The translations under genes and the position numbers were made by a program. From positions 14,389,149 to 14,453,148 of the forward strand of contig OY747721.1 of NCBI GenBank assembly GCA_963556495.2: 64,000 nt of DNA. The letters run 5' to 3'. Source of the DNA: Valencia hispanica (lineage: Eukaryota; Chordata; Actinopteri; Cyprinodontiformes; Valenciidae). Positions within the stretch are counted from its first letter, which is position 1, and each line of letters begins with the position of its first letter. Below are positions 11,351-24,654 of this stretch, piece after piece. A model generated the notes under the pieces. That model did no database searches. It had not been told where the DNA came from and was given only the letters and a program-made list of their open reading frames with translations.

Positions 11351-12089
11351 CCCCTTTTTTAGTGCGCTCCTCACAATGATATTGTCAATTTCACTTTTTT
11401 TCTCTCCTACTTCATCAGCACGTCCATTGATAAGCCAAGATTAACATTTCACAGTTCTTTTATAGTCTGCATAATCTATTATTATTTTTCCTTTTTCATT
11501 ATTATGTATGTAACGCCTATTAACACCAATCCCCATGGGTGTTTTAAACTTCTATTTATGTAGCCATGTTAGGCATACTTTTCATTTTTAAAGAATCTAT
11601 TTCCTGCAATTGACATAAAGGACATTTAACACCCTAATCAGGTAATTAACTCCACCAAGCTGAATATAGAGCTATAGCAATATCACTAATGCAAATATAT
11701 GATTTAATTTTTTCCACCAGTGCTCCCTTCACTTAACTCTCTAGCACCATAAGAAATACCAGAAAGCTCATTTCTAATGCAGTAATGCTGATGTAATTAG
11801 AGAGATAATTGGTTACTTCTCATCAGATAACAAACACATACACAGTACTGGATGTGGAGCCCAAATGAAAGAATTTCTCTCCTGTAGAGACCCATTAAAT
11901 GACTAATTTAAATAATCTAATACGCTTGTTAATAATCTTTTCATTTGGCCATCAAGAGGGTGGACAGTTGACACAAAAATAAAACCCTTAAAGGTTGATT
12001 GCACTGGATCCGCACCCAGATCAGTTAGTTATTAGTCTTTTTGATGTTAAGACAATTGATGAGTTCTTGTGAACCCTTGACAAATACTA
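11351..12089. other. Upstream of kat6b, no gene; TAAT-rich 11640-11970
   Basis: AT-rich sequence with many TAAT/ATTA cores (e.g. GATGTAATTAGAGAGATAAT near 11790) and no repeat signature. It is the kind of stretch that may be a conserved enhancer, but conservation cannot be judged from one genome. Confidence 0.3.
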
Positions 12090-12995
12090 AATGCACTCAA
12101 TTGCCACTTAATTATGCACACTTCCTGATCCAAGGATGAGCTGCTTTGATTCTTTGTGGCATAGACTCAACAAGTCTTTAAAAAAGTTCCTCAGAGATTT
12201 TGGTCCAAGTTAGTATGACAGTATCTCGCAAAAGCTATCAGATTTCTCACATGCGCATCCATGATATGAATCGCCTGCTCTATACACCTCAAAGGTGATT
12301 TGTTGAATTGAGATCTACTCACTCTCGAGGGTATTGGTGTACAGTGAAATCACTGTCAAACGGATGGACGTGGTCAACAACAATACTCAGGAAGGCTGTG
12401 GCATTTAAATAATGTGCAAATCAGTACTAAAAGATCCAAAGAGTGCCAAAACATATTCTTCACACCACCACATCTCCAGTGCCAGCCTTGATATAGTGAA
12501 TTTATGCTTCATGTTGTTTCTATCAAATGCTGACCTTTGAATGCCACAGCTGACTCAGACAGACAACTTTTTCCAGCTGTATTTGTCCAATTTTGTGGAG
12601 TATGTAAGAATTGTAGCCATAGTTTCCTGTTCGTATCTAGAAGAGCCATCCAGGGTGCCCTTATGCTGCTGCAGCCCATCTGCCCCAAGGTTTATAACAT
12701 GCTGTGTATTTAGAGATGGTATTCCTCATACCTTGGTTGTAACAAATGACCATCTGAGCTGCTCTTGTCTTTCTATAATCCCAAACTGGTCTGACCATTT
12801 TTCTCTGACATCAAGGTATTTTTTATCCACACAACCGGCAGTCATCAAATATTTTCTCTTTTTCGGAAGATTCTCTGTAAACCAGTGAGGTGGTTGTGTG
12901 TAAAAGTCCTATTAGATCAGTGATTTTATGTTCAGACCAGCCAATATGGCAGTAACAACAAAGCAATGTTTAAAGTCACTCGCAGTAAATTGAAA
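12090..12995 (-). mobile_element. Degenerate Tc1-like transposon (family 2)
   Basis: On the minus strand the coding order of a Tc1-type transposase can be traced in fragments. CTCAGAGATTTTGGTCCAAG (about 12192) corresponds to the C-terminal part. CTCAAAGGTGATTTGTTGAA (about 12287) matches the region just after the catalytic Glu. CCATAGTTTCCTGTTCGTAT (about 12617) matches the KNRKLRLQFA region. The N-terminal helix-turn-helix is recognisable towards 12880. Many indels; the open frame on the + strand at 12541-12888 is only its antisense. Distinct from the family at 42245 and 50200. Confidence 0.65.
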
Positions 12996-13019
12996 AAACT
13001 AGTTAGACAATTAGAGTAC

Positions 13020-14195
13020 TTGGCTGGTTTGAATTTTACCTAAAGAACAGGGACTTCTTTGTTTCAATAGGAAATTTTTCATCAGAACGAAGAGAAATCA
13101 GATGTGGGGTACCCCAGGGCTCCATCCTGGGGTCCCTCTTATTTAATATCTACATGCTCCCACTAGCCCAGATTATAACAACCAATAAAATTAGCTACTA
13201 ACTATGCAGATGATACTCAGCTCTACATTACGATGTCACCAGGTGACTTTGAACCCATCCAAAAACCCTAAGTAAATGCATCGAGCAAATCAATGGATGG
13301 ATGTGTCATAACTTCCTCCAACTGAACAGAAACAAAACAGAAGTAATTACTTTTGGACCTAAAGAGGAATGATCAACAGTCAGGACACAGCTTCAGTTAA
13401 TACAGCTAGAAACTACTGTAGTAATGGACTCAGACCTGAACCTCCAGGGTCACATATAGGTAATAACAAGGTCAGCCTTCTATCACCATCCTAGAAGAAC
13501 ATTTCTAGGATTAAAAGACTGACATCGCAACAGGACCTCGAAAAACTCATCCGTGCGTTTATCTCTAGTCGGATTGATTACTGCAACAGCGTCTTCACAG
13601 GTCTGCCTGAAAAGTCAATCAGACAGCTGCAGCTGATCCAGAACGCTGCTGCTCATGTCCTCACTAGAACCAGGAAAGTAGAGCACATCACCCCAGTTCT
13701 TAGTCCTTACACTGGCTCCCTGTAGATCAGAGAATAGACTTCAAATTACTTTTACTAGTTTATAAATCATTGAATGGCTTAGCACCAAAGTATGCTGAAG
13801 ATCTACTATTGCTATACCAACCCCACTAGAACACTCAGGTCCTTTAATTCTAGTCTACTCACCATCCCTAGAATTAGAACCAACATGGAGAAGCAGCTTT
13901 CCGTTTCTATGCTCCTCTAATCTGGAACAAACTTCCAGACAACTGCAAAGCTGCTGAAACAATTAGTTCTTTTAAATCACAACTAAAATGTATCCTAAAA
14001 ATGCTGCCTTTGAGTAATGCTTTGATGTGTCATATGTTTTGTGTATGCTTCTTGGTTTATTGCTGTTTTTACTTTATTTTCTTTGTGTTTAACTGCTATT
14101 TTTATTTTACCGCTTATTCATGTAAAGCACCTTGAATCACCTTGTTGTTGAAAATGTGCTATACAAATAAAATTGCCTTGCCTTGCCTAGTAGGT
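13020..14195 (+). mobile_element. L2-type LINE, 5'-truncated, reverse-transcriptase end
   Basis: A non-LTR retrotransposon fragment. Residues GVPQGSILGPLL are encoded at 13107-13142 and the catalytic YADD at 13203-13214 (context NYADDTQLY). C-terminal pieces then follow: a TGLPEKSIRQLQLIQNAAA stretch near 13603 and, after frameshifts, a SGTNFQTTAKLLKQ-like stretch near 13922. The copy ends in CTATACAAATAAAATTGCC with CCTTG repeats at about 14175-14190, the short 3' tail. Stops and frameshifts make it inactive. Confidence 0.8.
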
Positions 14196-14329
14196 CCAAT
14201 TTAAAATAAAAACAATTTCAAAAGAACATTCATTTCAATGCCTAATCTTTTTTATCTCTAGAAAAGAAAGTGATTTATTACCAGGGAAACACTAAATATT
14301 TAATTTGTTGCAGTCATTAAAAGGAAGAT

Positions 14330-15280
14330 ATCGACAAAGATGGGTATTCTAAAGAAAAACACTGTAAGTTGTTGGAGGGATTTCTTGCATGTATAGCCCG
14401 TTTCATATCACCCCACAGCATCTCAATCAGATAAAGATCTGCGTTTTGACACAACCTGAACTTCCTTAGTTGTCAGCCAGTCATCGGTGGATATGCTGGC
14501 ATGCTTTGGGTCATTATTATCTTGAAGGCTCCGGTTCTGTTTTCACTTTTTTCCCAGATGGTCTCACATTTTTTCCAAACACCCCTTGATACACAAATTC
14601 AAAGTGGATTCTATTATGGTGAGCTGACCAGGTCCCTCAGTAGCAAACATCCCCAAATCGTGACACTTCCACCTCCATGCTTCACTGTTTGTATGAGATT
14701 CTGTCCTGCAATGCTGGACAGCAGAACTGAGGACACCAAACATTCTGGTTACATTCTGGTAACCAAAAAATCTATTTTAGTCTCATCTGTCCAAGAACAG
14801 CATAAGAAGTCCTGGTCTTTGACCACATTCTCTCTGGCAAACTCCACTTTTGCTTTCACATTTTTCTTTAAGAGCAAAAGTTTCTCTTTGTACACGTTCA
14901 ATGAAAGTTTAACTCCCACAGTCTCTTTCTGATTGTACAGGCAAATCAACAGTACCAAGACTCTGCAATAGGTCCAGTGATCACATTTATGGGACTTTTG
15001 AGACTTATTTTAGCATCCTGCAGGCTGCTCTCAAAGTAAACTTCCTTGAAGAGCCAAACCTAGGCATATTGGCAGTTCTTTTTATTCTTCTCCACTTTCC
15101 CAGAATTTCCCATACAGTGGAATGTCAGATTTAAAAATTATTTGAGACCTCTTCAAATCCATGATCAAACTTATAGGCTGCTACAATCATCTTTCTGAAG
15201 ACCTCAAACAGCTCTTTTAACATCAATATTATCTTTACCTTCACTTCAGCAGTTAGAAGTACACCAAAATAAATGTATCA
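14330..15280 (-). mobile_element. Degenerate Tc1-like transposon (family 3)
   Basis: The minus strand retains the order of another fish Tc1 subfamily: a CATCTCAATCAG motif, GGTCATTATTATCTTGAAG, CTTCCACCTCCATGCTTCAC and TTTTAGTCTCATCTGTCCAA, each a decayed cognate of a transposase segment. The longest + frame (14501-14932) is antisense to the transposase and not a gene. It lies between two L2-type ends. Confidence 0.6.
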
Positions 15281-15296
15281 GTTTTAAATATGGAAG

Positions 15297-15880
15297 GCAA
15301 GGCAAGACAAGGCAATTTTATTTGTATAGCACACTTTCAACAGCAGGGTAATTCAAGATGGTTTACATGTTTTGGTGATTTAAAAAAAAACATAAAAGAA
15401 ACACACATTACACATGATACACAATAAAGCAAGAGAAAGATAAAAAAAAAGCAAGAGAGCATGAACACATTTCATACATATGACATCAAGCATTTACTCG
15501 AAGGCAATTCTAAACAGATGGGTTTTTAGTCTCGATTTAAAGCAGTTCAGAGTTTCAGCAGCTCTGCACTCGTCAGGAAGTCTGTTCCAGATAAGGGGAG
15601 CATAGACACTGAAAGCTGCTTCTCCATGTTTAGTTCTGAGTCTAGGGATGTTTAGTAGGCTAGAGTTGGAGGACTGTGACAACAGGTCTTCAACATATTT
15701 TGGTGCTAAGCCATTTACTGATTTATAAACTAGTAGGAGTATTTTGAAGTCTATTCTCTGAGCTACAGGGAGCTAGTGTAAGGACTTTAGAACTGGGGTG
15801 ATGTGCTCTACTTTCCTGGTTCTAGTGAGGACGCGAGCGGCAGCGTTCTGGATCATCTGCAGCTGTCTGGAAAGCCTTTT
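15297..15880 (-). mobile_element. L2-type LINE 3' end, minus orientation
   Basis: Starts with the reverse complement of the tail seen at 14175 (GGCAAGGCAAG then CAATTTTATTTGTATAGC). It continues into a readable C-terminus on the minus strand, 15494-15682, with NIPRLRTKHGEAAFSVYAPL and WNRLPDECRAAETLNCFKSR. Upstream residues about AARVLTRTRKVEHITPVL can be traced at 15790-15850. It is the same family as 13020-14195 but in inverted orientation. Confidence 0.8.
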
Positions 15881-18800
15881 TCAAAATGGTAAGTAACAAT
15901 GTTTTAATAGTGTGTTCCTTTGATACCCCTGTGTGTAATATTAGCCATTTTAAGCAGGATTAAAAGTGGGGTTGTCCCAATTTAATCCTTACCAGACACT
16001 GCAACATGAAATTTTATATAACGGGTTAAAACGTATTTTCTTTACTTTAGTTGTTGAGTTATATTACTTGAAACTTTCAGTTGTAAAAAAAATTAACTTC
16101 CAGTTTTTTCATGTTCTTATGCAAAGTTTGAACCTTGATAAGTTGCAACCATATTACTGGTTGATCCCCTATTTTGTTCTACAATTTAACAGGTTAACCT
16201 AACAAAGTGGCTGGTGCATTTACACTCCATAAACAATGTTTTTGAGTGGACATCGCTCAACTTTAATTGAAGGTCCCTCATCAGTCCACATTATCGGAGA
16301 GGGCCTTGTTGGCTATTCTTGTCATTATCTACATGTTTTTATTGAACTGTAACAATTAGTTATGTCACTTTCTGTTATATCTATTGACATTTTAGAAATG
16401 TCCAAGCATGTGAAATATGAATAAATAGATTTTGATGCCTTTGGGGAGCTGGTGTCATGATAAAGAGACTGACCAGAGAGAAAAAAAGAAAAACTGCCTA
16501 TGTCTGGCTGTAATGAATGCCACCCTGGGCCCCAGCAGGTCCTCCACTGCTGCATGGGTCCAGGGATAATTTGAATTGGAGCATGTGCCATAGCAGTCAG
16601 CCCATCCCCCTCCTCAATCCCTGCCAACTGCCTCACTGGTGTTCACAAACACTGCTGTCCATCTGCGGGGCAAAACACTGGCTAGGACCCCAGTTACTCC
16701 TTTGCAAGCATTATTATTAATATTATTACTATTATTGACAATAACTATATTTGTTTGCGAACTAACTATCATAAATAAATGTCACAAAATCAAATTTTTT
16801 AGTCGTTTAAAAGTGAAGTTTATGTTTTGGTTACAAAATGAAAATAAAAGATATTGTAGACCAAGCTGTACAATTTGTTAAAGTTCTTAATAAATTACAT
16901 AGCATAATAATATAAACAGTATGTTAAATGTGCTTAAGTTTGTTTTTCCTCTGTGTTCACAAAGCAGGGCCAAAGTTTGTCGGGGAAAGTGAGAGAAGTA
17001 GTTTCCCTCATTGTGGCAGGCATCCTCATTACTTAATCATGGCTCCCTCTCTTTTTGTGTTTGTGTTTTGCCATCTGTCATCTTGAGAAGCAAATGAACC
17101 AGCTGCCATATAGTCTTGTCCAATCAGAATGGTGGACCTTTTCAAAGCGCATCTGTGGAAAACCTTCAAAAAAAAAAAGGCTGATTACAAAAAGAATCAG
17201 AGTAGTTAGTGACATTTTGGAGGGATAAAGTTTTTTAACCTGTAAGATCTGGTTTAGTATGTATGCAAAAGCAAAAAAACAAAAAATGGATGTAACAATT
17301 GGTTCAATAGGAGCAAAAACGGCTATTCTCACACTTCACAGCGGAACAGATGAGTGCTGAATTATTTCAAACACTTGAGACACTGCCCAACAGTTTCTGC
17401 TGTCGGGTGGAGGGGGGGGTTGCTCCCTCTGATCCCCGTCTCCAACCCCCAGCGACAGCACAGCTGGGTACGAAGGATCAGCCTAATTTTCAGGTCCCTT
17501 TAATGGTCGTGGCGAAGAGCAACCACTAATCCCTTAAACTGAGAAAAATGATCTCCTGCTGCCCTGCAGACACAGAGTCCAGTTTGGACCCCAAGTAGCA
17601 ATGGGGGTGATGGGGGAGGCTGGGTGGCTCAAGCAGTTTCAGGGTACAATTTCCAAAATGTGAGAGTAGGGTGCTTCGCTAATTAAATAAAAGAAAGGAA
17701 CTTTACAAACTCTTTGTGCTTTGTACTATACATCACCTGTTGGTTTAAGAAATCAATATTTTATCTGACTTTGTATTGGTCAAGACAGGATTAATTTGTT
17801 TTTGTTATTTATATAGAAACAAAACCATTACTTCCAGTTTAGTTATGTTATTGATGCTGGCAAATATCATCTTTTAGAGCCATTTAGTCTACAAATATGC
17901 AAAGTATGAAAGTCAAATCAAAATGATGCTTTCGACTATTTTCCGAGGCAGAAAAGTAATTTTAAAGGCAGTTTTTGACAGAAAAACCGCTTTTGTATCC
18001 AGGTCTCTCTTAAATATGGGACCTGGATGGATAGCACATTTCGGATCTTGAGGTTACATCTGGAACACCATTGTCAGATGGACTATTGTTGTATGGGACA
18101 CAGACCGTTTTCTTGACCAAAAAAAAGATACAGATAAAGATCTTTTATACAGAACATATGGGCAAACTCTTTAAAGTGAGGAAGATTAATTTTTCCTCAC
18201 ACACCAAAAAACAGCTGTCTTGGACCCAGTACTATAAGACAATGAGAGTCTTGAGAAAAAATAACCCAAACATTAAGGAAGAGGACATGATAGTTAATGT
18301 AATGGAGACAGCTGACAGCTAGAGCAGGGAAACAACAGCCAGACCACAACTACAGAAGCAACTGTGTGTTGTTTGTGAGCATAAGGTTTGTCAGGTAAGA
18401 AAAGGCTTTGTGCAAATGTTTTTAATTTGTGTGTGTGCTCTGTCACATGATTAGCTTTATCTGTAACTGGTTTTCTTCTTTTGTGGTGTGCAACATTACT
18501 ATATTGTGGTTTAATCCTCATGATTAAAACATGGACTGATTGTGTGGAGAAAATTTAGACTTGCTTCAAATTTCTGTCTTTCGAATGACTTTTGAATTTT
18601 GAGTTTTTGTCACAAGCAGAAACTCTTCACTGTGGAGAATGACAGACAGACTGGGCTTGAGACAAAATGCTTTTAAATCCCTTAGTGGGGAGCCAGATTG
18701 TGAGGTACCCAAACTACCACTCTGAATACTTCTGACTTCCTCCTCATCACTAGATGAACAACATGTAACTCTTGGTTTTCTATTTTCTTCCTGGGTGACC

Positions 18801-19635
18801 ATTGTGTTCTGTGCTGATGACAAGTTCGGTGTTCCAGAATTTACTTTCATCACTTTTCAACAACTTTTGCCTGTATTTTCAATTGAAAAGGAGAAAAGGG
18901 GCAAAATGATGAAATATGCCCAGTAAGACATAGAAAGAAGTCAATAGTGGTAATTTATCAAGAATGTCTGCAGCAGCCAAACTGCAAATCATGTTTTTTA
19001 ACTGAATTTTTCAAAACTGAAACAGAATGACAAACTTCTTTATCAGCAGACATCAAATACAATTACTTTGTAAAATGGTAGCCAGGATTCATTCTTCAAA
19101 CCGCTACAGTGCCTGCTATGCTTATCCACACACCTGATCAAGATTTGTAAAAAGGCCTCAAATAAATCAAGCCTTTATTGCAGCAGCATAATCTTAAACT
19201 GAAGAATTTAGAAAACATTTAATTTCAGTGCATTTATTCAAGCAGGGAAAAAATATCCAATGTTAGGAAATATGTTTCTCTACAAAACCAACAGTCCCAA
19301 ATGTATTGGTACATGTAAACATTTCTATAAAATCAGTGGAACTGAAACATTTTTTAAATTAATGGTTTTTACTTTTAATTAGCCTGACTTCCTGTAACCC
19401 TGGTGTTTAAACTTGTTAGGGCAGATGGTAGTAATCAACTCCTTGAAATATCAAAACATTTCGAATGGAAATCTGGAGGGTTTCTGAACATTGTCATCAG
19501 GTCTTCCAGCAACAAACAGCCAAATCAACACAGGAATTGTTTTACCAGACATGCACTAACCCATTGAATTTACAGAAATAAGGATTGGCTTTTTAAAATA
19601 AAAAGAATTGTGTGACATTATGCTACTGCAATACA
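15881..19635. other. Intergenic between adk and kat6b, no gene recognised
   Basis: Mixed AT-rich sequence without a supported exon, RNA gene or terminal repeat. The block 18290-18600 has a diverged relative at 60640-61030 (see that entry). A G9 run lies at about 17411-17418. Short open frames here have no family resemblance. Confidence 0.45.
18290..18600. repeat. Dispersed repeat, relative of 60640-61030
   Basis: Shares ordered blocks with 60640-61030 in the same orientation: GAAGCAACTG, TTGTTTGTGAGCATAA, CAGGTAAGAAAA, and a CTCTGTCA further on. The class is unknown and the ends are not defined. Confidence 0.5.
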
Positions 19636-20352
19636 TTTATTCTGACGGTTTTTACAAATTTTCACAAGGGGGGGTGGGACAATAAATGTGGATAGAGCTG
19701 TAAATATACCTCTTCTGCATCACTTTTACCTCTTCATGACTAAAAAACTGAAAGACAGAAAAAGTGCCACCACCGGCCTACTGGCTAATCGATAACTGTT
19801 CATAAAATAACTGAGCAGCAGTTGAGAAGTGGATCGTAATGCTCTTTGTTAATTTGTATTTTGTGGTCACAAGTTGGTCGTAACTCTTAGATAAGGGAGC
19901 AAAAAACGTCACATTTAGAACCTCTCTACTGAGAAAGTCTTGAGATGTCCCCATAGTATGATGCATTTCTCAGGTGTTGATCAGTTTCTTCTATACATTT
20001 TAATTATATTGTGAAATATCTTCAAATATAACATGAAGATGATGGACAATGGACCAAGACAGTGTTTACTTTACTAATTGTAACTTATAACCTATTCAGG
20101 CATTCAGCTTTTGATTCTCAAATGGCAGCTTCTGCTGGAATGCGGCTTTTCCTATAAGCACCTTCCAGCGGTCGTTAGTACATTGTTTGAATTACAATAT
20201 AATATCTCAGTTGCTTATTATAGCTTTTATAAAACAGTCAAGCTGCAGCAGTTATTCGCATAATGGTCACAGGAAATAGAAAAATTCACGTAAACCCTGA
20301 AGAGTACAAATTGGTACAATAAGCATCTTGTGGGAATGACAGTTTGGATCCA
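19636..20352 (-). other. adk: adk 3' untranslated region (candidate extent)
   Basis: Downstream of the adk stop codon on the minus strand the sequence is AT-rich and free of repeats. Candidate poly(A) signals on the minus strand are ATTAAA (20003-19998) and AATAAA (19641-19636). Which one is used cannot be read from the sequence. Confidence 0.45.
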
Positions 20353-20511
<159 letters not shown>

Positions 20512-20619
20512 TCACCTTCAGATTTTAAGTATTCCAGAATTAATCTAATCTTTTTAAGCTTAGACATGTATATAGGTGTGTTTAATAAACAATACCCATA
20601 GGTAATGTATGTAAAGCTA

Positions 20620-20751
<132 letters not shown>

Positions 20752-20794
20752 TTACTTAAAACGCCTTGAAGTCTCTTTACAGTGAATGCTTAAG

Positions 20795-21860
20795 TATTTA
20801 TATCCCACAAGCTTCTTCACATTTTGTCACACACAAGTCAATGTATTTCAATTAGATTTATTTTACATGTTCTCTACTTTATCTACTTGGTCACAACTCA
20901 AGTAGAGAACATTGTACAAACTCAAAGTAGAGCACATTGTAAAAAAGAATAAAAAGAATACCTGATTAAATACATCGTTTTACAAACCAATCCTTGTAAA
21001 CGTGATGCGCAATGGCTTCTAGTTTCACAAGTTCTAAAGTTATCTGTTCAAAATAGCTCAAGTTTAGTCAGATTAGATGGAAAGCATATGGACATATTTT
21101 CATTCCCTGCTGTAGACCAGTTGTACGTTTAAGGTCATTGTCTTGGTGAGAGTGACCCTCCAGTCTAGTGTAAAAATTCCTGCACTCTCTAACCAGGGTT
21201 TCAGTAGGATTTTGCAGTTTTTAGTGTAATTTATCTTCCCGTCAACTCTGACCAGATTCCCTATCCTTGCAGAAGAAAAGCATCTCCACAGCATGAGGCC
21301 ACAACCCCTATGTTTAACAATGTTACAGCTTGCTCAGGGACATGTGCAGGTTAATTTTCTGGCCGTGTTTTATATATATCCCAAAAGTTCCGTTTTGGTC
21401 TCATCTGACCAGAACACCGTTTGTCATGTTTCCATGCGCTCCATATGTTTGTTTGATGGTTGTTTTTTTGGGGGGCAAATTTTAAAAGCCACCTGGTATG
21501 TTTTCTTTTTCAATAAAGGCTTTTTTCTGGCCACTCTTCCATAAAGACCAAAACCTTGTAGAGCAAGACTAATAGTTTGTGAATCTCTGTAGCTCTTCCA
21601 GAGTTGCTGTTCATGGACTGATGATTTCTATCAACTTCTGAGCCAGTCACAAAACAGATGTATTTATATCGGAATTAAATTACAAACAGATTCATTATTT
21701 ACTAACATCTGAAGGCACTTGGTTGTACTGGATTTTATTTAGGGGTATTGTGGTAAAGGGATTGAATACAAATCCACATCACACTGTTTACATTTTTATT
21801 TCTAAAACTCTTTAAATCCTCATATTATTTTCCTTCCACAGCCTAATTATGCACCACTTT
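20795..21860 (-). mobile_element. Degenerate Tc1-like transposon
   Basis: Tc1-type order on the minus strand. The C-terminal half decays near 20990-21120. A readable patch MLWRCFSSARIGNLVRVDGK is encoded at about 21235-21294, cognate of MLWGCFSSAGTGKLVRVDG in the copy at 50200. 'gtctcatctgaccagaacac' (21399) and 'ggccactcttccataaagac' (21530) give the N-terminal half. Terminal sequence is recognisable at both ends, but target TA sites are not. It sits within the 24.8-kb adk intron. Confidence 0.7.
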
Positions 21861-22454
21861 CTCTAAGTATAACACATACAATAACATACAATAGAGTTTG
21901 TTTTGGTGATTTCCCAACACGATTAACAAGGTTAAATAATCACTTAGTTCAGCGTAATTTTCTTCAGTGTTACATTTTAGTTGGAATAATAAAGAGAAAT
22001 AGTAGAACATCTTTGAACTCCACACATTTTAAATCTGGAACAACTCAGACCAGATAAACAGCAATGCTGCTGTTCAGATGTTCGTCTTGCTAAGGAAAAC
22101 TACTTACCACATCACACACAGAGTGGTTTTTACTTTTCCCCACTCCTGTCAACCTTAATGCTTGGTATGGACTTTTATGCCTTCCTAGGGATAAACTATC
22201 CCAGCTTTGGTGATCAAATGTGTGCAAAGTTAAAGAGCTTTAGCGCTAGAAGTGGTTAGTTTGCACTGAGCGAGACGGTTGACCGCAAAAAAATAAAATG
22301 GATAAATAAATAAAGAAAAACATTAACCACATTCAGTTTTTAAAATTTTGTACATAACTACAAATAATCTGAAAGCACTTTCTATAGTGAGAAAACCTTT
22401 CACTCAGAAGCATGGAGGGGGGGGGTTGTTTCAGACAATAGAGAGGTTTTGTGT
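21861..22454. other. adk intron, nothing recognised
   Basis: No exon, RNA gene or repeat end seen. A G9 run lies near 22416. Confidence 0.45.
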
Positions 22455-23030
22455 GTTACAAAAGTATTCACATCATTACAACTTTTTTTTTTACATTTTG
22501 TTACAACCACCCTCCATCCATCCAACATCCATACCAACTTATCCTTGCAGGGGAGGTGGTGCCTATCTCCAGCGGTCATTGGGCAAGAGAAAGGGTACAC
22601 CCTAGACAGGTCACCAGTACATCACAGAGATACACAGGACATACCACCATGCACACACACACAAACACACACACGCACGCAAGTCAACAGTGCTACCAAC
22701 TGTGCCACTGTGCAGCCGTTACAGCCGTTACAACCACCAACTTCAATATAATTTATTGTGATTTTGTGACATAGGTCAACACAAAACAGTGCATAATGTT
22801 AAGTAGAAGGAAATTGAAACAACATTTTCATTCTTTAAAATTTAAATCTGAAAAGCGAGATGCACTAAGTCAATACTTTGTAAAATCACCCTTCATTGCA
22901 GTTAAAGCTTTAATTCGTTGAATTTTTTTGACGCAGTCTCTCAATTGAATTTAGGTCTGGACATTCACTGGATCATTTCACCATATGAATATGTTTTGAT
23001 CTAAAAACAAAAACAAAAAACAACCAAATA
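22455..23030 (-). mobile_element. Tc1-like fossil split by a SINE
   Basis: The left end (TTACAAAAGTATTCACATCA to TTTGTTACAACCACC, 22455-22511) and the continuation (CAACTTCAATATAATTTATT onward, 22739-23030) form one Tc1 terminus and the start of its C-terminal coding region. The segment 22512-22726 is a foreign insert. Coding remains end near 22990 (GTCTGGACATTCACTGGATC). Confidence 0.65.
22512..22726 (-). mobile_element. tRNA-type SINE, minus orientation, 12-bp TSD
   Basis: The insert is flanked by the exact direct repeat GTTACAACCACC (22500-22511 and 22727-22738). It starts with a CATCCATCC tail and ends with GTGCCACTGTGCAGCC, the reverse complement of the GGCTGCACAGTGGCAC head of the common fish SINE. 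CATTGGGCAAGAGAAAGGGT is its 3' core. The CA-rich part (22652-22680) is a microsatellite grown within it. Confidence 0.85.
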
Positions 23031-24654
23031 CAACCACTTAAAAAATTGTTACTTCTAGTCAGACAGCTAGGCCTTTTCAAATTTCCAAAGTTCCAACGTA
23101 GACAGGGTTTACAATCAAAAACAAAGATATTTGTCAAAAATATATTAAAAACATCTCAATAGTACAGGAGCAAAAATATTTTATGCTGATGCCGGTATCA
23201 TTAGTGTAATAAAAGGCTTATTTGCAACAGTAATAAAACTTGTGTTAATTACTTTTAGGATTTCAATAACCTAGAAATGCTCAAAGTATTTACATGCAAA
23301 AAGATTAAAAATGAATAAAAGACTATATGGAAACAATAATTACAACCTTAAAATGTTTGAAATAGGGTTCTAAAAATGTCTCTTTTCTTTAAGTAAGCAA
23401 ATACAATATGGATTAAAAATCTAGTGAAAACATTAACTTATCAGACAGTGGACAAGCTTTATGTTACTACTGTTTTGGATTAAACACAGTGCAAGGTCAG
23501 TGTAGTGGTTTCACTTTAAAAGTGAATCCATAACATAAGAGTCTTGTATTATTTTCAGAGGATTACGCTGAAATCGCACCCTGCTTCAATTATCAGAAGT
23601 GTGTGAACTTCAAAGACGCTTCCAGCTTAAAGTGGAGAGACGGGTGGGAGGAAGAGGAACAAAAATCTACCAGATGACAAAGTCTTGAGGTGTAGAGTGA
23701 CATTAAATCAGCAACTTATGTCAGAACAATGTAAACCACACACACAATCTTCAAACAATCCGAGGGCCCCGGTGCAGACGTGAACCTTCAAGAGGGTGTC
23801 GGAGACAAAAGACTGACATGTGGATGAAAGCAACACGAGGGGGCTGACAGACCTCTTATTGAGAATAGAGGCTGGGAGTTTAAGGAGAACACGAGAAAGA
23901 AAAAAGAAACTACAAAAAATGTGTTTAATGAGGCTCCCTGCTATGTGACAAGGGCTCAGAGATGATCTTAGCAGCAGATAAGACTCCGCACCTTATCAAT
24001 TTTTAAATACATTAAAGTTCCTGCCCTAAAGAGCAAACGATAAACCTGCAGCTGAACACCTGATGTCAATGAAAGAAACTGAAAATACTCCATGTGTAAA
24101 AAAAAGCTGCGTAGCAGATCATGTACCAATAATGTATCAGATTAAGAGTTCAATGGTGTTTTCATAACAGCACTAATTCTTGTTAAAAGGAAGCAGCTGA
24201 CTGATAAAAAATTACAATAAAACAAGAATCCTTTCAGGATCAGCTAATTAACAGCATAAAGACTTTGTTTAATTAATGCCACAGATTCAAGCCTGAGAGC
24301 CCTCCTGTCTCTTGAAATGATTAACCACACATAAAATGCGTGCTCACAATAAATTTCAGTTTGTCAATTATTCTGCTGTTGGGGGAGCTGAAGTTGTTAG
24401 ATGTGGTCGCGCTAATTCGACGAGCTTTGCGGCTATAAAAAGCGGATGTTTTAAACTGTTGAGACTACTGCACTTGTTCTGCAACAAGGCCGGTGTTCAT
24501 TAGCTCAGAAAGCAGAGATAAAGAGGGTGTGCATATTTTACTTGTACACGAGGAGGTAGATCTTAGAAGAAGCACAGCCAGATTATCTCTTCCATGACCA
24601 GTATGCATGCTCAAAGTTGTACATAGAAGCGTCAGAACTCTCCGATTTTGTCAT
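23031..24654. other. adk intron, nothing recognised
   Basis: No repeat ends or exons seen. The part 23560-24600 has a more even base composition and a small CpG cluster near 24405-24450, so it may hold regulatory sequence; this is only an inference. Confidence 0.4.

Noticed and set aside
14501..14932. 143-codon open frame on the + strand
   Set aside because: It is antisense to a decayed Tc1 transposase and matches no protein family I know.
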